Shown: in pieces, positions 10,876 to 23,400 of the stretch
How positions within the stretch are numbered: the first letter of the stretch is position 1
Layout of the letters: the number at the start of each line of letters is the position of its first letter
Assembly (NCBI RefSeq): GCF_902686445.1
Contig: NW_025920104.1
Coordinates: 1,860,001 to 1,924,000 of the forward strand
DNA from: Sciurus carolinensis
Lineage: Eukaryota > Chordata > Mammalia > Rodentia > Sciuridae
Direction of reading: 5' to 3'
Length of the DNA stretch: 64,000 nucleotides
Translations under genes and position numbers: made by a program
Notes under the pieces: model-generated
Database searches by the model: none
What the model saw: only the letters and a program-made list of their open reading frames with translations
What the model was told of the DNA's origin: nothing

Positions 10876-12983
10876 AGAGTTTCCAGGATGATGTTGAATA
10901 GAAGTGGTGAAAGAGGGCATCCCTGACTTGTTCCAGTTTTTAGGGGGAATGCTTTCAATTTTTCACCATTTAGAATGATATTGGCCATGGGCTTAGTGTA
11001 GATGGCCTTTAATATGCTAAGGAATATTCCCACTACCCCTATTTTTTCTAGAGTTTTGAGCATGAAGGGATTCTGTATTTTATTGGATGCTTTTTCTGCT
11101 TCTATTGAAAATATCATGTGATTCTTAACTTTAAGTCTCTTGATATGGTGAATGACATTTATTGATTTCTGGATATTGAACCAACCTTGGGTCCCTGGGA
11201 TAAAGCACACTTGATCGTGGTGCGCTATCATTTTAATATATTTTTAGATGCGATTTGCTAAGACTTTGTTGAACATTTTTGCATCGATGTTCATTAAGGA
11301 TATTAGTCTGACATTTTCTTTCCTCGATGTCTCTCTGTCTGGTTTAGGTATCAGGGTGATATTGGCTTCATAGAATGAATTTGGGAGGGTTCACTCCTCT
11401 TCTATTTCATGGAATACTTTGAGGAGTATTGGAATGAGCTCTTCTTTAAAGGTTTTGTAGAACTTGACTGAGAACCTATCTGGTCCCGGAGTTTTCTTTG
11501 TTGGTAGGCTTTTGATGACCTCTTATATTTCATTTCTTGCAGTTGATTTTTTTAAGTTGTGTATGTCCTCCTCATTCAGTTTAGGTAATTCATATGTCTC
11601 TAGAAATTTGTTGATATCTTCGAGGTTTTCAGTTTTGTTGGAATATAGATTTTCAAAATAGCTTCTAATTATGTTTTGTATTTCACTCGTGTCTGTTGTT
11701 ATATTTCCTGGTTCATTCTGAATTTTAGTAATTTGAGTTTTCTCCTTTTTCTCTTTGTTAGTGTGTCTAAGGGTTTGTCAATTTTGTTTATTTTTTCAAA
11801 GAACCAACTATTTATTTTATTAGTTTTTCCAATTATTTCTTTTGTTTCAATTTCATTGATTTCTGCTCTGATTTTAAGTATTTCCTGTCTTCTACTACTT
11901 TTGGTGTTGGTCTGCTCTTCTTTATCTAGGGCTTTGAGCTTAGTTTTAAGCCGTTCATTTGTTGATTTTTATTTCTTTTTTTGAATGCACCCCATGAAAT
12001 AAATCTTCCTCTAAGTACTGCTTTCATTGTATCCCAGAGATTTTGATATGATGTGTCTTTGTTCTCGTTTACCTCTAAGAATTTTTTTTTATTTCCCTCC
12101 TGATGTCTTGTGATATCCATTCATAATATAATAGCATATTGTTTAATCTCCAGGTATTGGAGAAGTTTCTGTTTTTCATTCTGTCATTTATTTCTAATTT
12201 CCATCCATTATGATCTGATTGAATACAAGGTAGTATATCTATCTTCTTGTATTTGCTCAAAAAATATTCCATGAGAAGAGTTGTGTAGCTTTGTGGCATA
12301 AAATATGGTCTATTTTAGAGAAGGTTCCATGTGCTGCTGAGAAGAAAGTGTATTTGTTCTTTATTGGATGGTATATTCTATATATGCCCATTAAGTCCAA
12401 ATTGTTGATTGTGGTATTGAGATCTATGGTTTCTTTATTCAATTTTTGTTTGGAAGATCTATCCTGTGGTGAGAGAGGTGTGTTAAAATCACCTAGTATT
12501 ATTGTGTTGTGGTCTATTTGATTTCTGGAATTGAGAAGGATTTGTTTGATGTACACGGATGCGCCAATGTTCGGGGTATAGATATTTATGATTGTTATAC
12601 CTTGCTGATTTATGCTTCCCTTAAGCAGTATGTACCATCCTTCTTTATCCCTTCTGACTAGTTTTGACTTGAAGTCCACATTATCTGAAATGAGGATGGA
12701 TACTCCAGTTTTTTTGCTCTGTCCATGTGCATGGTATGTTTTCTCCCATCCTTTCACCTTTAGTCTATGGGTATCTCTTTCTATGAGATGAGTCTCTTGC
12801 AGTCAGCATATTTTTGGATTTTTATTTTTAATCCAATCTGCCAGTCTATGTCTTTTTATTGATGAGATCAGGACATTAACATTCAAGGTTATTATTGTGA
12901 TGTGATTTGTATTCCCAGTCATTTGGCTCATTTTTGTTTTTTGGCATGATTTCATTTCTCCTTTATTTGGCTATTCTTTTAGT

Positions 12984-13977
12984 CTAGTTCCTTCCATTGC
13001 TGATTTGCATCATTGTTTTTCATCTCTTCCTCATGGAATATTTTGTTGAGAATGTTCTATAATGCTGGCTTTCTCTTTGTAAATTCTTTTAGCTTTTGTT
13101 TTTCATGGAAGGATTTTATTTTATCTTCAAATCTGAAAGTAAATTTTGCTGGGTATAAAATTCTTAGTTGGCATCCATTTTCTTTCAAGGCTTGGTAAAT
13201 GTTGTTCCAGGCCCTTCTAGCTTTTAGGGTCTGGATTGAAAAATCTGCTGATATTCTTAATGGTTTTCACCTATATGTAATTTCATTATTTTCTCTTACG
13301 GCCTTTAAAATTCTTTGTTTATTTTTTATGTTAGGTGTTTTCATATTAATGTGCCTTGGTGTGGGTCAGTTGTAATTTTGTATATTTGGAATTCTATAAG
13401 CCTCTTTTATCTGGTTTTCCATTTCATTCTTCAGATTTGGGAAATTTTCTGATATTATTACATTGAAAAAATTGTTCATTCCTTTGGTTTGTTTCTCTAA
13501 ACCTACCTCAACCCCAATAATTCTTAAATTTGGCCTTTTCATGATATCCCATAATTCTTGTAGATTCTTTTCATGATTTTTTACCATCTTCTCTGTTTGG
13601 TCAACTTTGTTTTCAAGATGAAATGTTTTTTCTTCAATGTCTGAGGTTCTGTCTTAGAGATGTTCTATCCTTTTGGTTATGCTTTCTATGCAGTTTTTAT
13701 CTTGTTGTTTTATTGTTTCCTTTATTTCAAGGATTTCTGTTTGTTTTTTCTTTTCAGTATCTCTAACTCTTCTTTTGAAATAATCTCTTGCTTCCTGTAT
13801 TTGCTCTTTTAACTGTTGATTGGTGCAATCATTTAATGCCTGCATTTGCTCTTTCATCTCCTCGTTTGCTTCACTGATTCTTTTAATTATGTTCATTCTG
13901 AAGTCCCTTTATGACATTTCTTCTGCTGTGCTGTCATTGGGTTTTATTGATATAGTATCTCGGTTTGTTTGGGACAT
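12984..13977 (-). pseudogene. L1 ORF1 (RNA-binding chaperone), broken
   Basis: ORF1p coats L1 RNA as a trimer and acts as a nucleic-acid chaperone. The start at 13977 gives MSQTNRDT. A coiled-coil block rich in Glu, Lys and Gln ('EQMQALNDCTNQQLKEQIQE') is at 13800-13860. The RNA-recognition part ('ELWDIMKRPNLRIIGVE') is at 13510-13570. The C-terminal part ('RRAWNNIYQALKENGCQ' type) is at 13160-13220. The length of about 330 codons is normal. Stops (for example near 13650 and 13260) and frame changes break it. Confidence 0.9.
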
Positions 13978-14139
13978 TTTCTTCTCTTGTATTCTCATAT
14001 TGTTCAGATATCAGTGGGACTCTGAGATATTGCAGATTTCCTCTTTGGCCTATAGTATCCCTGTAGATTTCCAGTGTATCACCTCTCAGCCTTCAGTAGC
14101 CTCAAGTTTGAAGACCTTGTTAAAGCAGTGCTTCCGAAG

Positions 14140-14700
14140 AAAGCTACCCCTAGCCTGCTACTTGTTTCAGGGCTGGGGGCTGGCTCTGTGTGGAAAGGCT
14201 CTCACTGGGTGGCCTGCACCAGGAAGCTGGCTGTGGAGGAGCCTGCTGTCAGAGGGTGCAGGGCTGCTTGGGGAAGTCTCTGGCTGCCATGTCCTGGTCC
14301 CAGAAGCCACCTGTGGGCCGGACCCACCGCTGTGTCTGGGGCTTCGAGCTGGCTCTCTGCAGAAAGTATCTAAATTGGCAGCCTGCTCCAAGAAACTGGC
14401 TGTGGAAGGAGCCTGCTGCTGGAGGGTGCAGGGCTTCTTGGGGAAGTATCTGGCTGCCCTGCACTGGTCCCAGCAGCTGCCTGCAGGACGGGGCCCACCA
14501 CTGGGTATGGGACTTGGAGCTGGTTTTGTTCAGAAAGGCTTTCACTGGTTGGCTTGCTCTGAGAAGCTTGCTGTGGAAGGAGCCTGCTGCCAGAGGGAAC
14601 AGGGCTGCTTGGGGAAGACTCTAGTTGTCCTGCCCTGCTCCGACAAGCTACCCTTGTCTGGGCCTGATGCTGGGGCTGAGCCTCACCCATGGGGAGAGAC
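14140..14700 (-). repeat. Three 170-bp tandem repeats in L1 5' UTR
   Basis: The block 'ctggctgtggaaggagcctg' recurs at 14227, 14396 and 14567 (spacing 169 and 171). Each is followed by 'gcagggctgcttggggaag' and a 'ctgccctgcactggtcccag' block. These GC-rich units stand where rodent L1s carry promoter monomers and are likely the L1 promoter array. In rodent L1 the monomer number sets promoter strength; that it does so here is inferred. Confidence 0.85.
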
Positions 14701-14780
14701 TCACACTGAGGCTCTATGTTAGTCTGAGTCTCTCATTGCCTCCCCTTATTGAATCCTGGTTTCTGGAGTGATGGGATATG

Positions 14781-14812
14781 CAGTCACCCTCTAGTCTGCC
14801 ATCTTGTATCCC
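14781..14812 (-). promoter_or_regulatory. L1 5' terminal core with YY1-type site
   Basis: On the minus strand the element begins GGGATACAAGATGGCAGACT. CAAGATGGC is the YY1 motif that in human L1 fixes the transcription start. Equivalent cores start the L1s ending at 37124 and beginning near 17877 and 56353. Confidence 0.7.
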
Positions 14813-14819
14813 AAGTCTT

Positions 14820-16129
14820 AATAACCATAGCCAAAATGTCAACTGGATTACAAAAAATTTCTTAAAGTGTATTTAAAAATACTTCATAAATTATTCTGTA
14901 AGTTAAATAAAGTTTTTCATGTTTGTTCCCAAGTGTCTTTGTGTCAGTGTATACACAAAGGTATATGTGGAAAAGTCTAGAAAAGAATTCATGGGTATTT
15001 ACTGAGATAACATATATGTATGCTTTAGAAAATATATAGTTTCAGTCTGAAAATTATAATTGTATAAAGAGTCTGAAAATTTACTATCTTCATCTGGAAT
15101 GTAATTGAATCCCTTACTCCAGGTTTTATTATTGCACTTATTTCTAATCATCATAAATAGAATATTTATTAAACAGCTTAGACTACTATTGTTTTTAATT
15201 AAAGTGAATAATGAAAAATCTTTAAGAAAAGTTAATTCAAGTCAGTTCTTTTATGTAAACAACTGATCCACATTTGTCTCACTCTTAGGTAAGATTTAAA
15301 ACCAGCTCACCTATAATGTTTGTAACACAATGTGGATAAAACAGGGACTACAGATATTATTGCAAAATGACATTTTGTTTTGTTTCATATGATGCCTTCT
15401 TTACTCATAATATCTTTCTACCAGTTGTTAGATGCTAATTGTAAATCTTGAAAATTCCCAATCATCCAAATAGACATGTAGACACTGATTTATATTAAAA
15501 TAGAAATCATGCATTATATGTTTTAATCATATAAATATATAACATGATTGCTGGTCTATTAATGTTTTGAATTGTATAGATTGATACACTCCTATTACAA
15601 CTCAGGAGTATATTTAAAGGTAATAAAATTGAAAACACCACTCTCACCAATGCAAGGATACTTTTATTACTGCTGTCAATGCAGAGTCTTCTCTCTAAAT
15701 GCATATAACATAATAATTTAAAACTTAAAATTCATTGAAAATGGAGTAATTAGCACCACATTAACGACCTTCTAAATTCATGTTTTGGCAGTGCTCAATT
15801 ATTTTGAGAAAACAGCACTTCCCCAATAGAACAACCCCACTCTGATTTGTGCAATGAAGCTCTTGCCTGATCTGCACCATCAGATCACTTCAGTTAATTT
15901 TAAAGAGCTCGTACAAAAAGACCCAATTTGAAATGAAAATGTGTAGAAAAAAGTAATCCTCATAAAATGAATCAAGGCTGGCTTGGTATAGGAGGACATA
16001 ACATCTATCAGTAAAATGAAGCAGCTGTCTCAGAAAAAAAAAATAAAAATGAGATGCCTATATAAAGAAAAAGAGAATGAAAGATGACTTTGTTTATACA
16101 AAATGAGAAGTGTTGGAGCCAATAAAAAG
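14820..16129. other. AT-rich duplicated sequence, unassigned
   Basis: Counterpart of 37132-38444. No gene or recognised repeat; open frames are short and differ between the two copies. Confidence 0.35.
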
Positions 16130-16243
16130 TCATTTACTGTTACATGAGTTGTGGACATTTTCCACACTGGATTCTGAGGTAAAAGGTCATTTACAGGTAC
16201 ATGAGTTGTGGTCATTTTCCACACTGAATGCTGAGGTCCAGGG
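16130..16243. repeat. 57-bp tandem duplication (two units)
   Basis: 'tcatttac..xtacatgagttgtgg.cattttccacactg' occurs at 16130-16186 and again at 16187-16243. It is also present in copy 2 (38445-38559), so it is older than the segmental duplication. Confidence 0.85.
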
Positions 16244-16264
16244 TGTTAACTTTGGTCTGAATGG

Positions 16265-16482
16265 TTTTAGTCTAACTGCCATCTACTCAGACATCATTCC
16301 TGTCCACTCTATTCTCCAGTCTCTTAACCCTAAACTGTTCATGTCCTTCAAGGCACTTACTATACTATCCATTTCCCCCACTGCTCCAGAAGGGCACAAT
16401 TCAGTGTTAATTTGTTCACCACAGTAACCCTGGCATATAACATAGTGCCTAGCACTTAGTAGGCATGTGTTATGGAAATATT
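16265..16482 (+). repeat. L2 LINE 3'-end fragment
   Basis: 'cagaagggcacaattcagtg', 'ttgttcaccacagtaaccct' and 'agtgcctagcacttagtagg' follow the well-known L2 3' end. The ending resembles its tail before the short terminal repeat. It is an ancient mammal-wide element, present also at 38580-38796. Confidence 0.65.
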
Positions 16483-17292
16483 TCACAGGAAAACAACTAG
16501 GTACCAACAGTCCCCCAAAAATGAGGTGTAACATTTTAAGGATGGATTCTGGAGCTTTCACCTCATCAAAGTAACACCCTTCCCCATTGACTGTGTAGTA
16601 TTAGTGAACTCAACATTGTGAAAAATGTTCTCAGATTTTTAACAGAATCCCAAAATTTAGTCTTCTCCAAAAAATAAAAGATGGGGCTTTACTTCCAAAA
16701 GATGTCTGTATCTGTGAGAGAGGGCAGTCCTATAGGTAGTGGGGGATTTTGTATTACTTTTTGTGATAGGAAAAGAAACATTCATTCACTGACAAAGTTT
16801 GGTCACCGTGTACTTATTGCAGGAACAAAAATCTCAAGTGATGCTTGATTTTATATCATTGTGATTGGACTAAAGGATGCCCATGAAGCAGACAAAGCAT
16901 TTTTATTTCTGGTTGAGTCAGTGATGGTATTTCTGGAAGAAAGTAGTTTGAAATGGTAGATGGAGTAAGAGGATTAACCCCTCAATGCAGGTGGACATCA
17001 TCTCTTGAGAGATTGAATAAAATAAAAACATGAAGGAAGGACAAATTTACTTCCTGTTTGTGCTGAAACATAGATTCTGCCCTCAGATTGGCATTTCTTG
17101 TTCTCAGGCCTTTAGACTCCTACCAGAATTTAGGCCAGTGTCTGCCCTCACCCCTTTCTTGGGCTTCACCTTAGACTTAATTATACCTCCAGGGTTTTCT
17201 AGTTCTCAGAGTGCAGATTACAATAGTTCTTGCTTGGTCTCCACTACCATCTGAGCCTAGAAAAATTAACAATCGAGAAATACAACCAATAG

Positions 17293-17352
17293 TGTATATA
17301 TATAATATATAGAGAATGTAGTAGATAGATAAATTGATAGATAGATAGATAA
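17293..17352. repeat. TA and TAGA microsatellite
   Basis: TA run followed by GATA/TAGA units interrupted once; counterpart at 39608-39674 with a different unit number. Confidence 0.9.
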
Positions 17353-17870
17353 GAACTGTCTAAGATCATCAGACTAGTAAATACAACTGAAAAACAAGAA
17401 GTCAACTTAATTCACAGCAATGTCTTACCTCAGAAGAATAATCCATGCACAAGGGTCTTGGGTCTAAAACTGGACAATGGAGAACTTAAAAGCTTTTAAA
17501 ATATAAACTTAGACTTTGAATATGAGGTTAATATTAGGATGTCATGAATAGGAAAACTTAAGCTATATTCAAGGATGAAAATTAGAGAGTACATTAGTAA
17601 ATATATTTTCTATTGGATTTTTACTGTTACTTTTTAGAACACGTTTAAAATTTTTCATGTTCTGGAAACCTGAAAAAAAAATCATACCAAACCAAATAGC
17701 AAGTAAAAAACCTTTTAAAATTGGAAAAAGTAAATTTAAAACCCATAAAGTTATAAAAATAAAAATATCAAGGCAAATTTAACCCCAGTTGTAAGATTGA
17801 TATTTAAGGGGCATTGGATTTAGACAATAATTAAAAATCTCCCACATGTCTATGAACTAAAGAATAAATA
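17353..17870. other. Unassigned duplicated sequence
   Basis: AT-rich, no gene seen. Together with 16483-17292 it parallels 38797-40189. The parallel stops at 17870. Confidence 0.35.
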
Positions 17871-18141
17871 GGTTTTTTCAAGGTGGCGGACTAGAGGGCG
17901 GCTGCATTTCATGTTGCTCCAGGATGCAGGATTCAAAAGAGGAGATAGTGAGAGACTTGGGACCAACTCAAAGTTGCCGGGTGAGTCTCTCCAGTTGCGG
18001 AGGCATCCTGGATGGGGCGGTAGCCCTGGAATGCAGGGAACTTTGTGAAGTAGAGTTACCCGGTGAGATGCCCCTCCCCCCACTGGAGTGGTAAAAATGG
18101 ACCACTGGGAACATTGTAGAGGTGGCTGCTCAGCACAGGGC

Positions 18142-18615
18142 TTGGACTCCGAGCAACTACTGGGGCTCTGGGCGGCTGCCTGAAGAGGAGAAGTGTGGCG
18201 AGATGTTTGGACTCAGAGTGATTGCTTTTGAACACCGGGGGGTTGCCCGGAGGAAGAGGAGAAGCATGGTGGGTTGCTTGGTCTAGGAGTGACTGCATCA
18301 GAGCTACAGGCGGTTGCCAGAGGAGGATGCGAGTGGTGAGTTGTTTGGACTCAAAGTGACCACTCCTGAACACTGGTGGCCTGCCTGGAGGTGGAGCATG
18401 GTGGGTCGCTTAGTCTCTGAGCGACTGCTACTGAACACCCGGGGGCTACCCCAAGGAGGAGGAGAAACAGGGTGGGTCCCTTGGACTCGGAGTGACTGCC
18501 TAGGCCTAAGGGCTGTTGGTGGGAGGAGTAGACGCAAAGTGAGTTGTTTGGACTCCTAGTGACTGTGTCAGAAACTGGGCGGCTAACCAGAGGAAGAGGT
18601 GTGTGGTGTGTCTCT
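18142..18615 (+). repeat. Tandem 65-71 bp repeats in L1 5' UTR
   Basis: The sub-motif 'ttggactc.gagtgactg' recurs at 18142, 18207, 18278, 18345, 18410, 18481 and 18548. Between them lie 'ctgaacacc.gg.ggctgcc' and 'gaggaggag.agcatggtgg' blocks. At least seven GC-rich units form what is probably the promoter array of this L1. They bear no evident resemblance to the 170-bp units of the minus-strand L1s in this window. Confidence 0.88.
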
Positions 18616-19313
18616 GGGTCTCAGAGCTATTGAACGGGGCTCCAGGTGGTGGCTCAGAGGAGGGATCACATAGCCAGGGGATTAGGTGCAGAGCAGGGTC
18701 CCAAGACTGGCTACTTGGTGGAAGAGCCGCACAGAGACACGCCTAGGGGTGGAGTGAAGGTTCCAGGACTGCGGGCAGATTCTCTGAGGAGAGGCAGCCT
18801 AAGGAGACTCGTCTGCGAAGGGTGAGGCTCCCAGGCCCAGGAGGTAGGACCGGTCCCCTGGGAACATTGCAGAGGAAGACAGCCCATCGCAGGCAGTATT
18901 TGTAGATTGAGGGGAACCTCTAAGAGGGGAACAGACCAGCGAGACCACCCCACCAGGTGAGTCTTCCCTGCTGGGTGAGGTTTTCCCACAAGGATGGCAA
19001 AACAAGAGACACAGGCACAAACAGGCCTTGCCTCAGCTGGCAGCCTAGTTCCCCTTTGGATGACCATTGGTCAACAAGTGGAGGCACCTCTGCCCACTAT
19101 CTGGGAATATAACCCACCTCAGGGTCACCAACCCTAGAGAGGCAGCTTCCTTGCGGAGCACCACATTATCAACTTCCTTCAAGACTGCAGGCTACTATAG
19201 GATAAGAGGGGATATACTAGCAATCTGCAGGGACATTAGAAGTCATAGAGGAAATCTGCAATATCTTAATGACCCACTTATTCCTGAACAATATAAGAAA
19301 ACAAGGGAAGAAA

Positions 19314-20333
19314 ATGCCCCAAACAAATCTAGATGTTACATCAATAAAATCCAATGACAGCATGGCAGAAGATATGACAGAAAGGCAGTTCAGAATGTAC
19401 ATAATTAAAAAGATCAGCGAAGCAAACGATGAGATGAAAGAGCAAATGCAGGCATTGAATGATGAGATGAAAGAGCAAATGCAGGCATTGAATGATAGAA
19501 CCAATCGACAGTTAAAAGAACAAATAGGGGGCAAAAGATCATTTCAATAAAGAGTAAGATATATTGAAAAACAAACAGAAATACTTGAAATAAAGGAAAC
19601 AATAAACCAAATTAAGAACTCCATAGAAAGCATAACCAATAGGATAGAACACCTGGAAGACAGAGCCTCAGATAATGAAGACAAAATATTTAACCTTGAA
19701 AACAATGTTGAAAAAACAGAGAAGATGGTAAGAAATCATGAACAGAATCTCCAAGAACTATGGGATATCATGAAAAGGCCAAATTTGAGAATTATTGGGA
19801 TTGAGGAAGGCTCAGAGAAACAAACCAAAGGAATGAACAATCTATTCAATGAAATAATATCAGAAAATTTCCCAAATCTGAAGAATGAAATGGAAAATCA
19901 AGTCCAAGAGGCTTATAGGGCTCCAAATACACAAAATTACAACAGACCCACACCAAGGCACATTATAATGAAAATACCTAACATACAAAATAAAGACAGA
20001 ATTTTAAAGGGTGTGAGAGAAAAGAACCAAATTACATTCAGGGGGAAACCAATACGGATATCAGCAGATTTTTCAATCCAGACCCTAAGAGCTAGAAGGG
20101 CCTGGAACAACATTTTTCAAGCCCTGATAGAAAATGGATGCCAACCAAGAATCTTATACCCAGCAAAACTTACCTTCAAATTTGATGATGAAAAAAAATC
20201 TTTCCATGAAAAACAAAAGGTAAAAGAATTTAGAAAAAGAAAGCCAGCATTACAGAACATTCTCAGCAAAATATTCCATGAGGAAGAGATAAAAAACAAA
20301 GAAGCAAATCAGCAAAGGGAGGAATTATCCTAA
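19314..20333 (+). pseudogene. L1 ORF1 (RNA-binding chaperone), nearly complete, broken
   Basis: Start at 19314 gives MPQTNLDVTSIKSND. A coiled coil follows, including two identical 11-residue units DEMKEQMQALN encoded by exact 33-bp repeats at 19428-19460 and 19461-19493. A frame change with a stop occurs near 19530-19550. From 19725 a 202-codon stretch is open and holds the RNA-recognition domain ('ELWDIMKRPNLRIIGIEEG') and C-terminal domain ('RRAWNNIFQALIENGCQPR'), ending at 20333. Total length of about 340 codons is normal for L1 ORF1p. An upstream in-frame ATG at 19269 exists, but the MPQTN start agrees with the start of the other copies. Confidence 0.92.
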
Positions 20334-20400
20334 AGAAACTGTCAAATAAAGGAGGAACCAAAATGTGTCAAAAAATAAAAAAATAAATGAAATTTAAAAA

Positions 20401-23400
20401 ATGAACCAAATGACCGGGAATACAAATCATATCTCAATAATAACCCTGAATATTAACAGTCTGAATTCATCAATCAAACTGCATAGACTGGCAGATTGAA
20501 TTAAAAAGAAAGATCCAACAATATGTTGCATGCAAGAGACTCACCTCATAGAAAGACATACCCATAGGATAAAGGTGAAAGGATGGGGAAAAACATAACA
20601 TGCACATGGACTCAAAAAAAATCTGGAGTACCATCCTCATTTTACATAATGTGGACTTCAAGCCAGTTAGTCAGAAGGGATAAAGAAGGACATTTCATAC
20701 TGCTTAAGGGAAGCGTAAATCAACAAGATATAACAATCATAAATATCTATGCCTCAAACAGTGGCTCATCTATATATGTCAAACAAATTCTTCTCAATTT
20801 TAGAAACCAAATAGACCATAACACAAAAATACTAGGTGATTTTAACACACCTCTCTCACCACTGGACAGATCTTCCAAACAAAAATTGAACAAAGAAACC
20901 ATAGATCTCAATAACACAATCAATAATTTAGACTTAACTGACATTTATAGAATATACCATCCAATCAAGAGCGAATACACTTTGTTCTCAGCAGCACATG
21001 GATCCTTCTCTAAAATAGACCATATATTATGCCACAAAGATAATGTTAGAAAATACAAGAAGATAGAGACACTACCTTGTATTCTATCAGATCATAATGG
21101 ATTGAAGTTAGAAATAAATGAAAGAGTAAAAAACAGAAACTACTCCAACACCTGGAGATTAAACAATATGCTATTATATGATGAATAGAAAACAGAAGAT
21201 ATTAGGAAGGAAATTAAAAAATTCTTAGAGGTAAATGAAAACCAAGAAACATCAAAATCTCTGGGACACTATGAAAGCAGTACATAGAGGAAAATTTATT
21301 TCATGGAGCGCATTTAATAAAAGAAGTAAAACTCAACAAAAAATAAACAACCTAACACTAGAGCTCAAAGCCCTAGAAAAAGAACAGACCAACACCAAAT
21401 GTAGTAGAAGACAGGAAATAGTTAAACTCAGAGCTGAAATCAATGAAATTGAAACAAAAGAAACAATACAAAAATTGACAAAATAAATAGTTGGTTCTTC
21501 GAAAAAAAATCAAAATTGATAAACTTTTAGTCACACTATCAAAGAGAAGATGAGAGAAAAACCAAATCAGTAAAATTCGGAATGAACAAGAAAATATCAC
21601 AAGAGACACGACTGAAATACAAAACATAATTAGAAGCTATTTTGAAAATCTATACTCCAACAAAATAGAACATTTCGAAGACATCAACAGGTTTCTAGAC
21701 ACATATGAATTGCCTAAAATGATCGAGGAGGACATTCACAACTAAAATAGACCAATTTCAAGTAGTGAAATATAAGAAGGCATCAAAAGCCTATCAACAA
21801 AGAAAAATCCAGGACCAGATGTGTTCTCAGCTGAGTTCTACAAAACCTTTAAGAAGAGCTCATTCCAATACTTCTCAAAGTATTCCATAAAATAGAAGAG
21901 GAAGGAACACTCACAAACTCATTCCATAAAGCCAATATAACCCTGATACCTAAATGGGACAGAGACACATCAAGTAAGGAAAATTTCAGACCAGTATCCT
22001 TAATAAACATCGACTCAAAAATTCTCAAAAAAATTTTAGCAAATCGCATACAAAAACATATTAAAAAGATAGTGCACCATGATCAAGTGGGTTTCATCCC
22101 AGGGATGCAAGGTTGGTTCAGCATCAGGAAATCAATAAATGTAATTCACCATATCAATAGTCTTAAAGTCAAGAATCATGATTATTTCAATAGATGCAGA
22201 AAGGCACTTGATAAAATACAGCTCCCCTTCATGCTCAAAACACTAGAAAAAATAGGAATAGTGGAACATTCCTTAACATTGTAAAGGCCATCTATGCTAA
22301 GCCCTTGGCTAATATCATTCTAAATGGTGAAAAACTGAAAGCATTCCCCCTAAAAACTGGAACAAGGCAGGGATGCCCTCTTTCACCACTTCTTTTCAAT
22401 ATTGTCCTGGAAACTCTAGCCAGAGCAATTAGACAGACCAAAGAAATTAAAGGGATATGAATAGGAAAAGAAGAACTCAAACTATCCCTATTTGCTGATG
22501 ATATGATTATATACTTAGAGGAACCAGGAAATTCCACCAGAAAACTTTTAGATCTCATAAGTGAATTCAGTAAAGTAGCAGGATATAAGATCAATGCACA
22601 TAAATCTAATGCATTTTTATACATAAGTGATGAATCTTCTGAAAGAGAAATTAGGAAAACTACCCCATTCATGATAGCCTTCTAAAAAATAAAATACTTG
22701 GGAATCAATCTCACAAATGAGGTTAAAGACCTCTACGATGAGAATGACAGAACAATAAAGAAAGAAATTAAAGAAAACCTGAGAAGATGGAAAGATCTCC
22801 CATGTTCTTGGATAGGAAGAATTAATATTCTCAAAATGGTCCATAGTACTAAAAGTGCTATACAGATTCAAGGCAATTCCAATTAAAATCCCAATGATGT
22901 AGTATACAAAAATAGAGCAAGCAATTATGAAATTCATCTGGAAGAATAAAAAACCCAGAATAGCTAAAGCAATCCTTGGCAGAAAGAGTGAAGCAGGGGG
23001 TATTGCAATACCAGATCTCCAACTCTGCTACAAAGCAATAGTAACAAAAACAGCATAGTATAGGTACCAAAATAGAAAGATGGATCAATGGTACAGAATA
23101 GAGCACACGGACACAAACCCACATAAATACAATTTTCTCATGCTAGACAAAGGGGCCAAATATATGCAATGGAGAAAAGATAGTCTCTTCAAGCAATGGT
23201 GCTGGGAGAATTGGAAAACCATATGCAACAGAATGAAACTAAACCCATATCTCTCACCATGCATGAAACTAAATTCAAAATAAATTAAGGTCCTCAGAAT
23301 CAGACCAGATAACTTGCATCTTACAGAAGAAAAAGTAGGTCCAGAGCTTCAACATGTCAGCTTAGGACCAGACTTCCTCAACAGGACACCCATAGCACAA

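Larger units (their letters stand above)
8902..12931 (-). pseudogene. L1 ORF2 (endonuclease-reverse transcriptase), broken
   Basis: Start at 12931 gives the usual MSQMTGNTN-like N-terminus. The endonuclease block is readable at 12257-12757, with 'ILGDFNTPLS' (catalytic Asp and Asn) and 'FSKIDHILCH'. The Ser-Asp-His block lies near 12210. In the reverse transcriptase, '[10 protein letters not shown]' is near 11190 and '[13 protein letters not shown]' near 10900. The catalytic loop reads FTDK at 10720-10731 instead of FADD; the paralogue at 33097-33108 has the same loss, so it predates the duplication. A 77-bp insertion at 10799-10875 copies ORF2 sequence 505 bp away. The C-terminus ends in a Gly-Leu run encoded by telomere-like hexamers. 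Many stops and frameshifts make it non-functional. Confidence 0.93.
8746..14812 (-). mobile_element. Full-length L1 retrotransposon (type with 170-bp 5' UTR repeats)
   Basis: Reading leftward from 14812 it starts with the 5' terminal core (GGGATxCAAGATGGCAGACTAG form). It then runs through a GC-rich 5' UTR with three 170-bp repeats, ORF1, ORF2 and a 3' UTR, and ends in poly(T) at 8744-8750 on the plus strand. AAGTCTT stands on both sides (8739-8745 and 14813-14819), the target-site duplication. At about 6.07 kb it has the full L1 length. Both ORFs carry many stops, so it is an old, dead copy. The same insertion is at 31125-37124. Confidence 0.94.

Noticed and set aside
13820..14722. A 300-codon open frame on the plus strand, the longest in the window
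   Set aside because: It is antisense to ORF1 and the GC-rich 170-bp repeats of the minus-strand L1. The repeated Cys/Trp/Leu pattern is just the repeat being translated, and the duplicate at 36418-37188 has a different, shifted frame.
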